DNA of 64,000 bases, taken from Phycisphaerales bacterium (GTDB taxonomy: Bacteria; Planctomycetota; Phycisphaerae; UBA1845). A model generated the notes under the pieces. It saw nothing but the letters and a program-made list of their open reading frames with translations, searched no databases and had not been told where the DNA came from. A program made the translations under genes and the position numbers. The stretch covers positions 1,705,894 through 1,769,893 of the forward strand of contig CP070691.1 in assembly GCA_020353195.1 (NCBI GenBank), given 5' to 3'. Numbering within the stretch: position 1 is the first letter of the stretch; each line of letters opens with the position of its first letter. This document shows, in pieces, positions 62,001-64,000 of this stretch.

Positions 62001-64000
62001 TTACGGTCGCGGATCCTTGCGCGACTCGCGAACGACGACCACGTGAACGTTTCCGGGCCCGTGAACGCCGGTGATGAGGATGCCCTCGATGTCGGCGGTC
62101 TTGCTCGGACCGCTGATCAGCGTCAGGTTCGCGGGGAGGCCCGTCGGCAAGCAGGTTGTGAACAGGTCAATCAGATCCGGTACGATCTGCTCCTGCCAGA
62201 CTACGGCCACGTGGACCGGTGGAATCAGACTCAATCCCCGCCACAGCTCGGGGCCACTGACACAGACGAGGCTTCCGGTCTCCGCCACGGCAGCGTACAC
62301 ACCGGTCACCCCGACGTGGGCCGAGAACATGACCTGGTCACCGGCGTGCGGGTCCAGCATCTCCATGCTGCCTGCCAGCGACCGTTCGAGTTCCCGCCGG
62401 CAAACGAGCGACGGCTCGATGACGACTTTTCCGGCGCCGGCGTCCGCGCCGGTGGCGACGTCATGCACCAGCGCCGCCACGTCGCGCGCGAGGGCGTCGG
62501 TCGACGATTGTGTCACGTGCAGACCCAGATCACCGGCGCGGGCGCAGAAGACCGACACGAGGTCATCGTCCGGTGCCGTCTGCCGGACAACGGCGGGGTC
62601 GACTCGCGGCAGGGGGGACGGACGTGATTCTGTGGATCTCCCTATCCGGCTGTCAATGTCCGATTCTTCGTGCGCCCTATCGACGCAGGGGCGCCGAGAG
62701 ATCCCGGTACGTTCCACTGAGTCGCTCTGTGCGCGCACTCCTGCCCTTTCCGTCGGCATGGCTTCTTCTTCCTGCCACACCTGCCGGAAGGGTCTGGCCG
62801 CCGGGCGGGGCAGATCGCGCAACCGGGTGAGCCGGCTGAACGGACCGGGCAGGCTACGAATCCAGTCGCCGTCCGCCCCGAGCCCGGAACAAGCCCGGGC
62901 CAGCTTCTGTCCGAACTGATACGACCACGGTCTCGAGAGCATCTCCGACGCCAATCGAAATGCAATCCGCCGGCCCCACGGCGCCGTCTTGCGGTCGACC
63001 TGGTCCCGGCGCAGGCGGACCAGCATATCCGGGATGTCGATTCGGACCGGGCAGACCTCCAGGCACCGGCCGCACAGGCTCGATGCCTGCGGCAGATCGG
63101 CATAGTGCTCCGGGTCGTTCAAGAGCGGGGCCAGGAGTTTTCCGATCGGTCCCGGGTAGACGTTCTCATACGCATGCCCGCCGATGCGGCGGTACACCGG
63201 GCACGCGTTCAGGCATGCGCCGCAGCGAATGCACCGCAACACGTCGCGGTACTCGCCGGACTCGATTCGCCGGCGTCCCCCGTCGAGGATGACGACGTGG
63301 AGTTGCTCGGGTCCGTCCGGGTCCGCCGGCCGGCGTGGACCGTGGATCAGCGACGTGTAGACGGTGATCGGCTGCCCGGTGCTCGATCGCGCCAGGACCT
63401 TCAGGAAAACCGCCAGGTCCGCCGTTCGCGGAACGACTTTCTCCCTGCCCATCAGCGCGATGTGCACGCGAGGGCGGGTCGTCGAGAGTCGGCCGTTGCC
63501 CTCGTTCGTGCAGATGCAGATCGCCCCGGTCTCGGCGACGGCGAAGTTCACGCCGCTGATCCCCAGGTCGCACCGGCGGAAGACGTCGCGCAGGTATCGC
63601 CGCGCGTGCGTCGTCAGCGCTTGCGGGTCTTCCGTGTATTCAACACCGAGCTTTCGCGCGAAGGCCCGGGCGATCGTCTTTCGGTTCTTGTGGATGATGG
63701 GCGTGACGATGTGGCTGGGGCGATCGTGGTCGATCTGCACGATGAACTCGCCCAGGTCGGTTTCGACCATGCGGACGCCGGCGGCCTCCAACGCGGCGGC
63801 CAGGCCCGTCTCCTCGGTGGTCATCGACTTGACCTTGGCGCACAGCGTCAGGTTGTTGTCACGGGCGATGCGAACAATGCACTCGTTGGCGTCGGCTGGC
63901 GTGGCAACGACATGGACCTTCCCGCCGAGGGCCTCGACCCGTTCGATGAACCGGGTCACATAGCGATCAAGATGGTCCACGGTGTGCTGTTTGATTCCGG
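62001..64000 (-). CDS. lactate-utilisation-type LutB-LutC fusion, cut by right edge
   Basis: At least 666 residues, open to the right edge; the upstream codons read IKQHTVDHLDRY, the usual interior of LutB, so a start inside the window is unlikely. The LutB part has an LUD domain (GISGVNFAVAETGAICICTNEGN), two ferredoxin clusters (CIRCGACLNACPVY and SSLCGRCLEVCPV), and a following helical section. After a Pro/Arg-rich linker comes a LutC-type LUD domain (GVTGVYAAVAETGSLVCVSG and the end TGVHGPGNVHVVVV). LutB and LutC are normally separate subunits of L-lactate oxidation with LutA. Here they form one chain; a lutA gene may lie beyond the edge. Confidence 0.88.
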   Translation of the reverse strand, partial: GIKQHTVDHLDRYVTRFIERVEALGGKVHVVATPADANECIVRIARDNNLTLCAKVKSMTTEETGLAAALEAAGVRMVETDLGEFIVQIDHDRPSHIVTPIIHKNRKTIARAFARKLGVEYTEDPQALTTHARRYLRDVFRRCDLGISGVNFAVAETGAICICTNEGNGRLSTTRPRVHIALMGREKVVPRTADLAVFLKVLARSSTGQPITVYTSLIHGPRRPADPDGPEQLHVVILDGGRRRIESGEYRDVLRCIRCGACLNACPVYRRIGGHAYENVYPGPIGKLLAPLLNDPEHYADLPQASSLCGRCLEVCPVRIDIPDMLVRLRRDQVDRKTAPWGRRIAFRLASEMLSRPWSYQFGQKLARACSGLGADGDWIRSLPGPFSRLTRLRDLPRPAARPFRQVWQEEEAMPTERAGVRAQSDSVERTGISRRPCVDRAHEESDIDSRIGRSTESRPSPLPRVDPAVVRQTAPDDDLVSVFCARAGDLGLHVTQSSTDALARDVAALVHDVATGADAGAGKVVIEPSLVCRRELERSLAGSMEMLDPHAGDQVMFSAHVGVTGVYAAVAETGSLVCVSGPELWRGLSLIPPVHVAVVWQEQIVPDLIDLFTTCLPTGLPANLTLISGPSKTADIEGILITGVHGPGNVHVVVVRESRKDPRP

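Overview
The window reads as a GC-rich chromosomal segment of a planctomycete (Planctomycetota). The main support is a pseudopilin with the FTLIEL N-terminus and an H-x-G-x-G...FADxH C-terminal motif (54049-54963), a membrane protein that joins an anti-sigma-like N-terminus to the same pilin-like fold (58366-59337), and a very large secreted SUMF1-type protein ending in a dockerin-like calcium-loop pair (42179-48724). No rRNA, tRNA, CRISPR array or insertion sequence was seen. Only the two end genes are cut by the window edges: an alpha-glucan phosphorylase on the left and a LutB-LutC fusion on the right.

Layout. 1-6701: a glycogen / alpha-glucan module (GlgP, GH57 branching-type enzyme, DUF4912 protein, GT4 glycogen-synthase-like enzyme, an unknown protein, a second GH57 enzyme). 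6822-13362: housekeeping and signalling (MetG-like tRNA-binding protein, secreted DUF4139 protein, REC-GAF-HD-GYP regulator, TPR lipoprotein). 13631-21352: a minus-strand surface-sugar operon with WbpB/WbpE/WbpD-like enzymes, an SDR epimerase, a B12-type radical SAM protein, a polyprenyl-phosphate-type GT2 and a second hexapeptide acyltransferase. 21741-24903: two plus-strand genes, a tandem flavin-reductase-like protein and another B12-type radical SAM protein. 24884-35093: a near-complete Tad/Flp pilus locus on the minus strand, including a 55-residue Flp pilin and a short TadG-like protein. 35485-42016: mixed genes (MBL hydrolase, PpiC chaperone, adenylate kinase, beta-propeller lipoprotein, calcineurin-type phosphoesterase, SerA-like dehydrogenase). 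42179-48724: the 2181-residue secreted protein with four SUMF1/FGE-like modules. 49218-53889: a plus-strand surface-polysaccharide set (Wzx flippase, FkbM methyltransferase, GT2, sulfotransferase). 54049-64000: pseudopilin, DUF362 Tat protein, UDP-sugar pyrophosphorylase, ECF sigma factor with its pilin-like anti-sigma partner, phosphotransferase, HD protein and LutBC.

How the parts may work together. The UDP-sugar pyrophosphorylase can supply UDP-GlcNAc-type precursors. The WbpB/E/D-like enzymes would turn them into diacetamido-uronic-acid-type sugars, the glycosyltransferases and Wzx would build and export a glycan, and FkbM and the sulfotransferase would decorate it. The Tad pilus, pseudopilin and modular SUMF1 protein are further surface components.

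The most unusual items are: (i) the ECF sigma / anti-sigma pair in which the anti-sigma membrane helix is a degenerate type IV pilin helix; (ii) the four-module SUMF1 protein, which lacks the catalytic FGE cysteines; and (iii) an octamer CCGATAAC that I found seven times by eye, every time between genes, with two copies embedded in a 17-bp identical element 27 kb apart.
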